NCBI GenBank assembly: GCA_046160675.1
Contig: JBJXHH010000141.1
Span: forward strand, 1 to 7,340
Direction: 5' to 3'
Source: JACMJP01 sp046160675
Lineage (GTDB): Bacteria; Bacteroidota; Bacteroidia; Chitinophagales; BACL12
DNA: 7,340 bases
The position numbers and the translations under genes are program-made. Below the pieces are notes generated by a model. The model was not told the origin of the DNA and did no database searches. It worked only from the letters and a program-made list of their open reading frames with translations. Each line of letters begins with the position of its first letter. Position 1 is the first letter of the stretch. Below, in pieces: positions 1 through 5,991 of this stretch.

Positions 1-16
1 TCTTGCGTTCTGCCAT
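1..16 (-). CDS. Start of a minus-strand gene cut by the left edge (product unknown)
   Basis: Read on the minus strand, an ATG at 16-14 opens a frame encoding M-A-E-R-K before the window ends. Five residues cannot identify a product. The case for a real start is context: the ATG lies 54 nt past the stop of glpK on the same strand, and an exact Bacteroidota -7 element (TACCTTTG) sits 16 nt upstream of it. A gene here would be read either from that promoter or by readthrough from the glpK operon, since no terminator hairpin is visible between them. This is inference from position and promoter only. Confidence 0.4.
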
Positions 17-32
17 ACTTGTTTATGACGGG

Positions 33-40
33 CAAAGGTA
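33..40 (-). promoter_or_regulatory. Candidate -7 promoter element TACCTTTG
   Basis: The minus strand reads TACCTTTG, an exact match to the Bacteroidota -7 consensus TAnnTTTG. It would start transcription around position 25-30 and leave a leader of about 10-15 nt before the ATG at 16. No TTG is present at the usual -33 spacing (17-23 nt upstream), so the promoter is weak or depends on the -7 element alone. Confidence 0.4.
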
Positions 41-70
41 GGTGATATTGAGTGATGGATGATGTGTTCG

Positions 71-1537
71 CTAGCATATAGTTTTCTTCACAGCTTCATT
101 CCATCCTGCATATAATTTTTCTGCATCCTGTTTTTGCATGGAGGAGGAAAATGTTTTTGATGATTTATTTTGCAGCAGGCTTTCTTTTGTGAATATCCCT
201 TCACCAATGCCCGCCAGCATTGCAGCTCCTAGTGCTGTACTTTCTAAGTAATCGGGGCGTATAACTTTTGTTTGTAAAACATCTGACTGAAACTGCATGA
301 GCCAGTTATTGCTGCTTGCGCCACCATCAACTTTTAGTTGCTGTAAATCTATTCCGGCATCTTTTTGCATCGCTTCAAACACATCCTTTGTTTGATAGGC
401 TATGCTTTCTAAAGCTGCCCGAACTATATGCTGTTTTGTTGTTCCCCTCGTCATACCTGTTAGCGTTCCCGTAGCATACATGTTCCAGTGCGGGGCACCA
501 AGGCCTGTGAATGCCGGAACAAAATAGACGCCGCCATTATCTTTTAATGCTGCGGCAATTTTTTCTGTTTCATCACTGTTTGAAATAATTTGCAACTGAT
601 CTCTCAGCCACTGAATGACTGCGCCTGCTATAAAAACAGAACCTTCCAAGGCATATTCTATTTTGTTGTCAATTCCCCAGCCAATAGTTGTGAGGAGTTT
701 TGAATGAGAGGTAAGAAATTTTTCTCCTACATTCATGAGCATAAAACAACCCGTGCCGTAGGTATTTTTTGCATCGCCAACAGAAAAACATGTTTGCCCG
801 AACAAGGCTGCCTGCTGATCGCCTGCAATTCCGCAGATTGGAATTTCAACACCATCAATCACACCATTTCCAAAAAAACCTGCAGAGTTTTTTACTTCAG
901 GTAAAATATGTTGGGGTATATTTAATTCTTTCAGCATGGTTTCATCCCAACATAAATTTTTTATGTTGTACAACATCGTTCTTGAAACATTACTGTAATC
1001 AGTTGCATGCGCTTTTCCGTTTGTGAGCTTCCATGTGAGCCAGGTATCTATGGTTCCGCACAGAAGTTTATTATTCCCGGCAAGTTTTTTTGCTTCAGGG
1101 ATGTTTTCTAATATCCATTGAATTTTGGTTCCTGAAAAATACGCATCAACTACAAGTCCTGTATTTTCCCGAATGTACGTTTCTAGGTTTTTTTGTTTGA
1201 GCTCTTCGCAAATGTTTGCCGTTCTTCTATCTTGCCACACAATAGCATTGTACACAGGTTTGCCCGTTGTTTTATCCCATGCTACAACAGTCTCCCGCTG
1301 GTTTGTTATGCCAATTGCTGCAATATCTTGCAGCAAAATCCTAGATTTTTTGATAACATCAAGAATAGTGAAGAGTTGTGTTTCCCAGATTTCCTCGGCA
1401 TTATGTTCTACCCATCCCGGTTGCGGAAATATTTGAGTGAATTCCTTTTGTGATTTTGTTACTTCATTCAGTTCTTCATCAAAAAGAATTGTTCTTGATG
1501 AGGTTGTTCCCTGGTCAATAGCAAGAATGTATTTCAT
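71..1537 (-). CDS. glpK: Glycerol kinase
   Basis: Cytoplasmic FGGY-family kinase that converts glycerol and ATP to sn-glycerol 3-phosphate. The 488 residues align along the whole length of E. coli GlpK as I recall it. The N-terminal phosphate loop DQGTTSSR is at 8-15, and the glycerol-binding residues appear as R81, E82, Y133, D240 (catalytic base) and Q241. FGGY-type signatures are at about 134-145 (FSGTKIQWILEN) and from 405 (GGASSNNWLMQFQSD). The loop before GIAGDQQ (about 220-233) is shorter than in E. coli and lacks the Arg of the fructose-1,6-bisphosphate site. It also has no His like the one phosphorylated by HPr in Gram-positive enzymes. Neither classical control therefore seems available. 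The ATG overlaps the stop of the upstream hydrolase gene as ATGA, suggesting translational coupling. No glpF or glpD is visible in the window. The identification is secure. Confidence 0.97.
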   Translation of the reverse strand: MKYILAIDQGTTSSRTILFDEELNEVTKSQKEFTQIFPQPGWVEHNAEEIWETQLFTILDVIKKSRILLQDIAAIGITNQRETVVAWDKTTGKPVYNAIVWQDRRTANICEELKQKNLETYIRENTGLVVDAYFSGTKIQWILENIPEAKKLAGNNKLLCGTIDTWLTWKLTNGKAHATDYSNVSRTMLYNIKNLCWDETMLKELNIPQHILPEVKNSAGFFGNGVIDGVEIPICGIAGDQQAALFGQTCFSVGDAKNTYGTGCFMLMNVGEKFLTSHSKLLTTIGWGIDNKIEYALEGSVFIAGAVIQWLRDQLQIISNSDETEKIAAALKDNGGVYFVPAFTGLGAPHWNMYATGTLTGMTRGTTKQHIVRAALESIAYQTKDVFEAMQKDAGIDLQQLKVDGGASSNNWLMQFQSDVLQTKVIRPDYLESTALGAAMLAGIGEGIFTKESLLQNKSSKTFSSSMQKQDAEKLYAGWNEAVKKTIC

Positions 1538-2598
1538 TTCAGTTTCACTTGCATCACTACAGGTTGATGATCGCTGTGAGCAAATCCAAGATCAAGAGTT
1601 TTTACTGAAAGCAACTCAACATTCGGTGAAATAAGGTAATAGTCAATCACTGTTTTGAAAGTGTTTTCATTCAATGGCGTATCAAGATGACGGTTTGTGG
1701 GCACCGTTTCATCATAACAAAAGTGCCATCCTTCTGGCAACCAGCCTTTTTCAAGTGCGGGAGGGATAAATGCAGCATAATCATCTACCATGAATTTTTT
1801 TGTATCAAAACCTGGAGGACACTGATTAAAATCGCCACCGATGATCACATAATTTCCGGCTTCATAAGCTTTCAGCATGTATTCTTTCAGAAAACTCATT
1901 TCGCCGTCTTTTATTTTTCCTGTTTCATCATAAGCAGAATTATGTGTATTTATGATCGTTAGTTCTTTGCCGTTTTCCATTGGATAACGCTGTGCAAGAA
2001 AACACCTGTCGAGGAAAAATATTCTTGTAGGCCAGGGAAATTTCCCCGGGTATTGAAAACGTTTTGAAGAAGCAGGTGTATATTTCGAATACGTTGCAAC
2101 GCCGCTGTATACTTTCCCCAGCCCGTTAGTGATAGGCAGCGGAACATACTTTACATTGTAGTTCAAACCGAAGGAAGCCGAATAATTGTTCAGTGAACCA
2201 TATAAAGAATCATATACATTTACCTCATAACTTCTTTTAGAGAGTACATCAATTTCCTGTATAAGGTAAAAATCAATTGAATCATGCTGCAGGATTGTTT
2301 TTTTTATTCCTTCAAAATAACTGTTCCAGTTTTCTCTCGGCGCCCGAACGGTTTCCCCCCCATCATAAAAAAAATCCATTTCTTTCCCCAGCCCGCCGTA
2401 ACCAATGTTCCAGTTAAAAATATTTAATAAACTGTCCATCTCTTCAGAAGGTGAACCACCTGCAAGGATCTCTACAGGAGAGTAGGATTCAGGCTTCGGT
2501 TGAAAATCAGATATTGTTCCGTATAAGATCAATCCACCGAAAAATAAAACGCCAGCAACAATCAGTAGGGATATGGTTCTGAATAAGAAACGCAGCAT
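1534..2598 (-). CDS. Membrane-anchored endonuclease/exonuclease/phosphatase (EEP) family hydrolase
   Basis: A 354-residue protein with a hydrophobic N-terminal helix at about 5-27. It probably anchors the enzyme in the inner membrane with the catalytic domain in the periplasm. The EEP (DNase I-like) fold is shown by its ordered metal and catalytic motifs: FNWNIGYGG (61-69), QE (114-115), NTHN with H219, GGDFNQ with D256 and N258, VIDYYLIS with D319, and SDHQPV with D343 and H344. Every catalytic position appears intact, so it should be an active Mg-dependent phosphodiesterase or phosphatase. The family covers nucleases, sphingomyelinases and inositol phosphatases, and the sequence alone does not give the substrate. 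The membrane anchor makes a DNA-repair role less likely than an envelope or extracellular substrate. It lies 28 nt after kdsB and overlaps glpK by 4 nt. The fold is secure; the function is open. Confidence 0.9.
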   Translation of the reverse strand: MLRFLFRTISLLIVAGVLFFGGLILYGTISDFQPKPESYSPVEILAGGSPSEEMDSLLNIFNWNIGYGGLGKEMDFFYDGGETVRAPRENWNSYFEGIKKTILQHDSIDFYLIQEIDVLSKRSYEVNVYDSLYGSLNNYSASFGLNYNVKYVPLPITNGLGKVYSGVATYSKYTPASSKRFQYPGKFPWPTRIFFLDRCFLAQRYPMENGKELTIINTHNSAYDETGKIKDGEMSFLKEYMLKAYEAGNYVIIGGDFNQCPPGFDTKKFMVDDYAAFIPPALEKGWLPEGWHFCYDETVPTNRHLDTPLNENTFKTVIDYYLISPNVELLSVKTLDLGFAHSDHQPVVMQVKLK

Positions 2599-2626
2599 AA
2601 AATTTTTTTATGAAGATAAAAATATT

Positions 2627-3349
2627 TCAGGATATCAGTTTTTCGAGATCAGCAGGAGTATCAATGCTGATACTTTCAATTTCAGTTTCAACAATGCGGA
2701 TAGAAAAACCATTTTCAAGCCAACGCAGTTGTTCCAGCGATTCGGCAACCTCAAGAGGTGTTTGTTTTAGTTTCACAATACATTCCAGCACTTCAGTTCT
2801 GTAAGCGTAAATTCCGAGATGTTTAAAATAATCAGTTTTTATATCCTGTATTCCGGTTTTATTTCCGGGAATGATGCTACGGGAAAAATACAAAACATCA
2901 TGGTTTGATGAGAACACAACCTTTACAATGTTGGGGTCAGCTATTTGTTTTGCATCAGTGATCTTTTTTGCAAGTGTAGCAATTGTAACTTTATCATCAT
3001 GGAAGATATCAATCAATTTTTGCAGTTGAGAGGGTTGAATAAAAGGTTCATCACCCTGGATATTAACTACTATGTCATACTCACCCGGCAAAGTTGTTAT
3101 CACTTCGCCGCAGCGATCTGTACCGGATTGATGCGTTGTAGCAGTCATCAATACGTTTCCGCCGAAAAATTCAACATGTTCAAGGATGCGCAGATCATCC
3201 GTAGCTACAATGATCTTTGTAAATGCTGAAACCTGCTTTGCCTGTTCATATACTCTGTGAATCATACTCTTGCCTTTAATTTCAGCAAGCGGTTTACCGG
3301 GAAACCTTGATGAGTTATACCTGGCAGGTATAATGCCGAGAATATTCAT
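2627..3349 (-). CDS. kdsB: 3-deoxy-manno-octulosonate cytidylyltransferase (CMP-Kdo synthetase)
   Basis: Cytoplasmic enzyme that activates Kdo with CTP to CMP-Kdo, the donor used by Kdo transferase in building the inner core of lipopolysaccharide. The 240-residue length is near the usual 245-250. Family motifs are in order: the nucleotide-binding IPARYNSSRFPGKPL (7-21), ATDD (49-52), HQSGTDR (73-79), NIQGDEPFI (96-104) with the metal-binding D100, YFSRS (154-158), KHLGIYAYR (176-184), ESLEQLRWLENG (203-214), and IDTPADLE (229-236) with the second metal-binding Asp, D230. The ATG begins directly with the conserved beta strand MNILGIIPAR, so the start is firm. It lies 2 nt after the nfeD stop, so it is almost certainly co-transcribed with it. 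Its presence implies a Gram-negative outer membrane containing Kdo. Confidence 0.97.
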   Translation of the reverse strand: MNILGIIPARYNSSRFPGKPLAEIKGKSMIHRVYEQAKQVSAFTKIIVATDDLRILEHVEFFGGNVLMTATTHQSGTDRCGEVITTLPGEYDIVVNIQGDEPFIQPSQLQKLIDIFHDDKVTIATLAKKITDAKQIADPNIVKVVFSSNHDVLYFSRSIIPGNKTGIQDIKTDYFKHLGIYAYRTEVLECIVKLKQTPLEVAESLEQLRWLENGFSIRIVETEIESISIDTPADLEKLIS

Positions 3350-3351
3350 AC

Positions 3352-4728
3352 CTACACAATTTCTTTAACGATCAGGTACATATTTTTCACTTCTATTACT
3401 TTTATCTTTTTTCCTTTCAAAACATATTCCCCGTTTGTCTGACCTTCGTAATACTCATTTTCTATGAAGATTTTTCCTGAAGGACGTAAGTCTGTTTCAG
3501 CAATTCCTTCCTTACCAAGAAGGGAGGGTATATCATTAAAAATTGTTGTAGTATAGTTTTCATCTGTTCGCATTTCAGTTTGTAATGTTATTTTGCGGAA
3601 AAAAGGCGAACGCAAAAATTGCTTCATAAATGCAAGCACTATTGCAATAGTTAGAACAAAAGAACCAAGCACCACTGCCGTAGCCTGTATCATTTCACTC
3701 CCGCCTGTTAATTCAAAGTTGAAACCTACATTCCCAATCATACTTAAGATAGCAGCAATAAAAACAAGTGTGAGACCTGCAATACCTGTGACTCCAAAAC
3801 CCGGGACGACGAATATTTCCAAAACAATGAGCCCTATACCTATTATAAATAATAATATTTCCCAATTCTCAGCAAGCCCGTCTAAGTATAATGGTGCAAA
3901 GTAAAATAATGCTGCAAGTATGGCAATGATGAGAGGAAAACCGATACCTGGTGTTTGCAATTCAAAATATAAACCCAGGAAAATAAATGTGAGGCATAAC
4001 CCATGTACGATAGGGTTCATAAAAAACCCCATGAGTGCATCTATAAATGTTTTTTTGTGCCGGATAATTTCAGCATTTGGGTAACCGGCTTTTGCAAGAG
4101 CTTCCTGTTCACTATTTACTTCAGCATTACAAAAACCATTTGCAATAGCTTCTTTAGTTGTAAAAGTTAAAACTTTTCCTGAATCTATAATACCCGGAAT
4201 AGTTTTGATTGCACCCACCATTGCCTCAGCATAATCCGGATTTCTGCCGGTGGCTTCCGCAGTTGCTCGCATCATGCCCCGCATATAACTCTGATATTTA
4301 TCAGCCACTACTTGACCACTTTGATCTACAACACTTGCTGCACCGATTTTTGCATAGGGCGACATGTAAATACTATCGCATGCTATAGAAATTAATGCGC
4401 CTGCACTTGCAGCGTTATTTGTGATATGAACGATGACGGGAATCTTTGTTTCTAAAAGTTTTGTGCGTATGCTGTCAGCAGCATCAAGCAAGCCCCCGTA
4501 AGTATCCATGCTGATGAAAATTGCATCAACATTTTGCGCTTCTGCTTCCTCAACAGCTCGCTTCACTGTTCGCCATGCACTCGGCATAATATCCTGATGG
4601 ATATCAAAGGCATAAATTTTTTTTTCATTCTTCACAATATCCTGCGCATAGGTTTGCGTTATTGTCCAAAATAATGAACTTAGAAAAATGGCAGTGCATA
4701 ACATCCTGCTTGTGAAAATACTAAACAT
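3352..4728 (-). CDS. nfeD: Long-form NfeD membrane-bound serine protease (ClpP class)
   Basis: A 458-residue protein with the full long-NfeD layout. A signal peptide covers about 1-28, with likely cleavage near TYA|QD. A ClpP/SppA-like protease domain spans about 36-225, with DTYGG (75-79), the nucleophile S108 in AASAG, and K144 in VADKYQSYM as the probable dyad lysine, by analogy with the archaeal PH1510 protease. Four to five membrane helices lie at about 240-258, 262-282, 290-308, 312-332 and 348-368. A C-terminal OB-fold (about 400-456) contains GKEGIAETDLRPSGKIFIE. NfeD proteins usually act with an SPFH/flotillin-like partner (FloA or stomatin) in membrane quality control. No such gene is in this window; the next gene is kdsB, 2 nt away. 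The start at 4728 gives an intact signal peptide. It is probably the first gene of the leftward operon. Confidence 0.94.
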   Translation of the reverse strand: MFSIFTSRMLCTAIFLSSLFWTITQTYAQDIVKNEKKIYAFDIHQDIMPSAWRTVKRAVEEAEAQNVDAIFISMDTYGGLLDAADSIRTKLLETKIPVIVHITNNAASAGALISIACDSIYMSPYAKIGAASVVDQSGQVVADKYQSYMRGMMRATAEATGRNPDYAEAMVGAIKTIPGIIDSGKVLTFTTKEAIANGFCNAEVNSEQEALAKAGYPNAEIIRHKKTFIDALMGFFMNPIVHGLCLTFIFLGLYFELQTPGIGFPLIIAILAALFYFAPLYLDGLAENWEILLFIIGIGLIVLEIFVVPGFGVTGIAGLTLVFIAAILSMIGNVGFNFELTGGSEMIQATAVVLGSFVLTIAIVLAFMKQFLRSPFFRKITLQTEMRTDENYTTTIFNDIPSLLGKEGIAETDLRPSGKIFIENEYYEGQTNGEYVLKGKKIKVIEVKNMYLIVKEIV

Positions 4729-4740
4729 AACTTGTGCTAA

Positions 4741-4748
4741 TATATTTG
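4741..4748 (+). promoter_or_regulatory. Candidate -7 promoter element TATATTTG for the LysM gene
   Basis: TATATTTG is an exact match to the Bacteroidota -7 consensus. It would start transcription near 4753-4756 and give the LysM gene a leader of about 55-60 nt. There is no TTG 17-23 nt upstream; the nearest candidate (4710-4712) is 28 nt away and lies inside the nfeD coding region. Confidence 0.45.
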
Positions 4749-4763
4749 CAATTCAATGAATTA

Positions 4764-4791
4764 AGCCAACAACATCAGTTTCGTGTTGGTT
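4764..4791. repeat. Inverted repeat between the two divergent promoters
   Basis: AGCCAACA (4764-4771) pairs with TGTTGGTT (4784-4791) across a 12-nt loop, giving seven Watson-Crick pairs and one G-T pair. It lies downstream of the rightward -7 element and directly downstream of the leftward one. It could therefore be a 5'-UTR hairpin in either transcript, or an operator dyad for a regulator. It has no run of T after it on either strand, so it is not an intrinsic terminator. Confidence 0.4.
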
Positions 4792-4799
4792 CAAAATTA
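4792..4799 (-). promoter_or_regulatory. Candidate -7 promoter element TAATTTTG for the nfeD operon
   Basis: The minus strand reads TAATTTTG, an exact TAnnTTTG match. A TTTG (minus strand, 4818-4815) lies 15 nt upstream and could serve as the -33 element, although the usual spacing is about 17-23 nt. Transcription would begin near 4785-4788, giving nfeD a leader of about 58 nt. By eye, this and the element at 33-40 are the only exact matches on the minus strand of the left 4.8 kb, and both precede gene starts. Confidence 0.45.
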
Positions 4800-4811
4800 A
4801 GGGTTATTTCT

Positions 4812-5912
4812 ATGCAAATTACATTGCACAATAAAAACATAAAAAGAATCTGCTTTATATTACTGCTTCTCATTTGGGCGTTGAGTGTCATGAGTGCTTC
4901 AACGCATTATACTGAAGGAGATTCAGTAGGCGCAAAGCAGCAGAATGGAAATTCATATATTGTTTATAAAGTGAGCAGTGGTGAAACAGTATATGCTGTT
5001 GCAAGAAAATATGATGTTTCTTATGCAACAATTGTTTCAGCTAACCCCGGCCTTGATATGAATAAAGTGAAAGCCGGTCAAATCATATTGGTACCGTCAA
5101 GATATCAGACTTATGCAGCAGCTACATCCCCTTCTTCGGAGAGAACAACTACTATCTTGCATACTGTCACAGGTGGAGAGACCCTGTACAGTATTGCAAG
5201 AAAGTATTCAATTTCGTTTGAGCAATTGATGGAATTGAACCCCGAGTTAACAAATTACAATTTACAACCCGGGCAGAAAATTCATGCACCTGCAATAACT
5301 TTTGTAAAAGAAACCGAAACTGAATTTAACCCAGTAACGGAAACTCCTGATAAAATTGTTGAACCGGAAATTGTGGCAAACGAACCCGTGCTTGCCCCTG
5401 AAGAAAAACAAGAGGGTATTGTAGAGGAAACAAAAAATGAAAATAGTCAAGAAAAAACTGTAATTACCGAAAAAGAAAATGCTACAAACCCCGTTGAGAC
5501 AGAATCAGAAACAAGGGATATTCAATCCTCAACGTTACCTGTAACTGATAAGAATAAACCCTTTTCGACAACTTTTGCAGAATATACATACCGAACTGAC
5601 CTGACAAGCAGTTCAGAGAAGGGTGTTGCCACCTGGATTGATGGAAGCAACGATTTAAGTACCACAAACGAAAGGTTTTATGCACTGCATAATACAGCCC
5701 CGATAGGTTCTGTTATAAAAATCCGGAACCTGATGAATAACAGAACTATTTATGCAAAAGTGATAGGGACGCTCAGTGAGGATGAGGTAAAGGGAAAAGT
5801 GATGGTTAAACTTAGCGCCGGCGCTGCACAGAAACTAAATGTACTGGACAATAGGTTTGTTGTTGAAGCAACTTTTTTTAATGAAAAAAATACTTCAACA
5901 TCACAGAAATAA
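4812..5912 (+). CDS. Secreted LysM protein with two LysM domains and a C-terminal RlpA-like barrel
   Basis: A 366-residue envelope protein that probably binds peptidoglycan in the periplasm. The N-terminus is basic, then hydrophobic (about 12-28), with likely signal peptidase I cleavage near MSA|S; C14 does not form a lipobox. LysM domains lie at about 51-95 and 116-160 and share GETVYAVARKY / GETLYSIARKY and NPGL / NPEL. A Glu- and Thr-rich low-complexity linker runs over about 165-250. The C-terminus (about 270-355) resembles the double-psi beta-barrel of RlpA: GVATWIDG, NERFYALHNTAPIGSVIKI, RNLMNNRTIYAKV, VKLSAGAAQKLNV. The Asp of the usual NDRGP motif is missing (AKVIGTLSED at 315-324), so lytic activity is doubtful. 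I chose ATG 4812 over the in-frame 4734 because it places the signal peptide at the N-terminus and 4734 lies upstream of the probable transcription start. A terminator follows 33 nt after the stop. Confidence 0.9.
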   Translation: MQITLHNKNIKRICFILLLLIWALSVMSASTHYTEGDSVGAKQQNGNSYIVYKVSSGETVYAVARKYDVSYATIVSANPGLDMNKVKAGQIILVPSRYQTYAAATSPSSERTTTILHTVTGGETLYSIARKYSISFEQLMELNPELTNYNLQPGQKIHAPAITFVKETETEFNPVTETPDKIVEPEIVANEPVLAPEEKQEGIVEETKNENSQEKTVITEKENATNPVETESETRDIQSSTLPVTDKNKPFSTTFAEYTYRTDLTSSSEKGVATWIDGSNDLSTTNERFYALHNTAPIGSVIKIRNLMNNRTIYAKVIGTLSEDEVKGKVMVKLSAGAAQKLNVLDNRFVVEATFFNEKNTSTSQK

Positions 5913-5920
5913 GTTGGTTT

Positions 5921-5949
5921 GTTTCATAAATTAGGTTCAAGTATGAAAC
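5921..5949 (+). repeat. Inverted repeat overlapping the terminator's left arm
   Basis: GTTTCATA (5921-5928) and TATGAAAC (5942-5949) are perfect reverse complements across a 13-nt loop. The last four bases of the right arm are also the first four of the terminator stem (5946-5953), so the two hairpins cannot form fully together. The stem is AT-rich and weaker than the terminator, and it may be chance. Confidence 0.35.
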
Positions 5950-5979
5950 CCGCATTCATTGCGGGTTTTTTGTTTTTTT
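5946..5979 (+). terminator. Rho-independent terminator after the LysM gene
   Basis: AAACCCGC (5946-5953) pairs perfectly with GCGGGTTT (5961-5968) across a 7-nt ATTCATT loop. The stem is followed by a T-rich tract broken by one G (5969-5979). The T tract is on the plus strand only, so it stops rightward transcription. It ends the LysM transcript before cystathionine beta-synthase. Confidence 0.88.
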
Positions 5980-5986
5980 ATCTTTG
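5959..5986 (+). promoter_or_regulatory. Promoter of cystathionine beta-synthase (TTG-N17-TATCTTTG)
   Basis: TATCTTTG at 5979-5986 matches the Bacteroidota -7 consensus exactly, and TTG at 5959-5961 lies 17 nt upstream, within the known -33 spacing. The -33 element falls in the loop and right stem of the preceding terminator. The -7 element ends 5 nt before the ATG at 5992, so the transcript should start at or within a few bases of the start codon. Confidence 0.65.
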
Positions 5987-5991
5987 CGCTC

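Larger units (their letters stand above)
71..4728 (-). other. Probable operon nfeD-kdsB-EEP hydrolase-glpK
   Basis: Four same-strand genes are separated by 2 nt, 28 nt and a 4-nt overlap. By eye I found no internal exact TAnnTTTG element or terminator hairpin between them on this strand. The only promoter-like signal upstream is TAATTTTG at 4792-4799. Joint transcription is inferred from spacing. Confidence 0.65.

Noticed and set aside
1125..1436. 103-codon plus-strand open frame opposite glpK
   Set aside because: It is antisense to the strongly conserved N-terminal part of glycerol kinase, has no recognisable domain and no promoter, and its composition is what complementing that gene would give.
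2599..2626. Possible promoter before the EEP gene (TATCTTCA on the minus strand)
   Set aside because: It departs from TAnnTTTG in its last bases and lies in a short AT-rich gap inside a probable operon. Support is too weak to annotate.
3593..3904. 103-codon plus-strand open frame opposite nfeD
   Set aside because: It mirrors the membrane-helix part of NfeD. Its Pro/Thr/Ile-rich translation is typical of an antisense shadow of hydrophobic codons.
4734..4811. Upstream in-frame start that would add 26 residues to the LysM protein
   Set aside because: It would bury the signal peptide behind a polar extension, and it begins upstream of the candidate -7 element and start site.
5304..5561. Low-complexity Glu/Thr-rich stretch considered as a DNA repeat region
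   Set aside because: There is no periodic repeat at the DNA level. It is the flexible linker of the LysM protein.
5852..5859. TAGGTTTG, another exact -7 consensus match on the plus strand
   Set aside because: It lies inside the LysM coding region, upstream of a strong terminator. The promoter at 5959-5986 is much closer to the cbs start, so this is probably a chance match.
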